This document shows, one piece after another, positions 48,200 to 48,251 of a DNA stretch of 48,251 bases. The number at the start of each line of letters is the position of its first letter. Position 1 is the stretch's first letter. The position numbers and the translations under genes are program-made. The stretch comes from an uncultured Bacilli bacterium (lineage in GTDB: Bacteria > Bacillota_I > Bacilli_A > RF39 > UBA660). The stretch is from contig CANQAS010000005.1 of NCBI GenBank assembly GCA_947589535.1, positions 1 to 48,251 of the forward strand. The letters run 5' to 3'. A model generated the notes under the pieces. That model was not told the DNA's origin and searched no databases. It was given only the letters and a program-made list of their open reading frames with translations.

Positions 48200-48251
48200 G
48201 TGTTGAAAGAATCATAGTAAGTATAATAGCAGCTTTATTTCAAAGTTTTGC
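48196..48251 (+). CDS. Start of downstream ORF (truncated by window), possibly the cognate sensor kinase
   Basis: ATGA overlap with the response regulator stop; MSVERIIVSIIAALFQSF..., hydrophobic. Confidence 0.5.
   Translation, partial: MSVERIIVSIIAALFQSF

Noticed and set aside
1-48251. CRISPR arrays, IS elements/transposases, tRNA or rRNA genes
   Set aside because: No regularly spaced repeats, transposase motifs or tRNA/rRNA signatures were seen; the only clear direct repeats are the dnaN/comK duplications.

Overview
Chromosomal replication-origin region of a low-GC, spore-forming Firmicute/Bacilli-type bacterium. The probable oriC (about 34.38-34.77 kb) is a cluster of TTTTCCACA-type DnaA boxes between dnaA and rpmH. 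Apart from spurious ORFs, all genes left of it are on the minus strand and all genes right of it are on the plus strand. Left arm: dnaA, dnaN, a disrupted/duplicated accessory segment, pgeF-like, comK, recF, gyrB, gyrA, SRP RNA, tadA, dnaX, ybaB, recR, bofA, holB, ricT, trmN6-like, pth, mfd, spoVT, tatD, yabE-like 3D protein, rsmA/ksgA, a fused membrane/spermidine-synthase-like protein, yabG, veg, a two-gene surface-protein cassette, spoVG. Right arm: rpmH, rnpA, yidC, jag, a lipoprotein with a possible degenerate metallopeptidase motif, mnmE, mnmG, rsmG, an Asn-rich protein, rpiB, DUF1146/YwzB-like, spoIID, spoIIQ, mbl/mreB, a LytTR response regulator and the start of the next gene. Strongest unusual observation: an in-frame 47-codon chimeric mini-ORF at 30634-30777. 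It fuses the comK promoter, start and N-terminus to the dnaN C-terminus and terminator at a 3-nt microhomology, and it splits the dnaN-comK interval into two alternative cargo genes. Others: five perfect parS palindromes in about 1.9 kb around dnaX/SRP/gyrA (two dual-coding inside dnaX) with no parAB in the window, a terminator-insulated thioester/CnaB adhesin cassette inserted between veg and spoVG, an out-of-frame uORF over the recF start, and a homopolymer-frameshifted small ORF inside oriC. All assignments come from reading the sequence and family knowledge; no searches were run.
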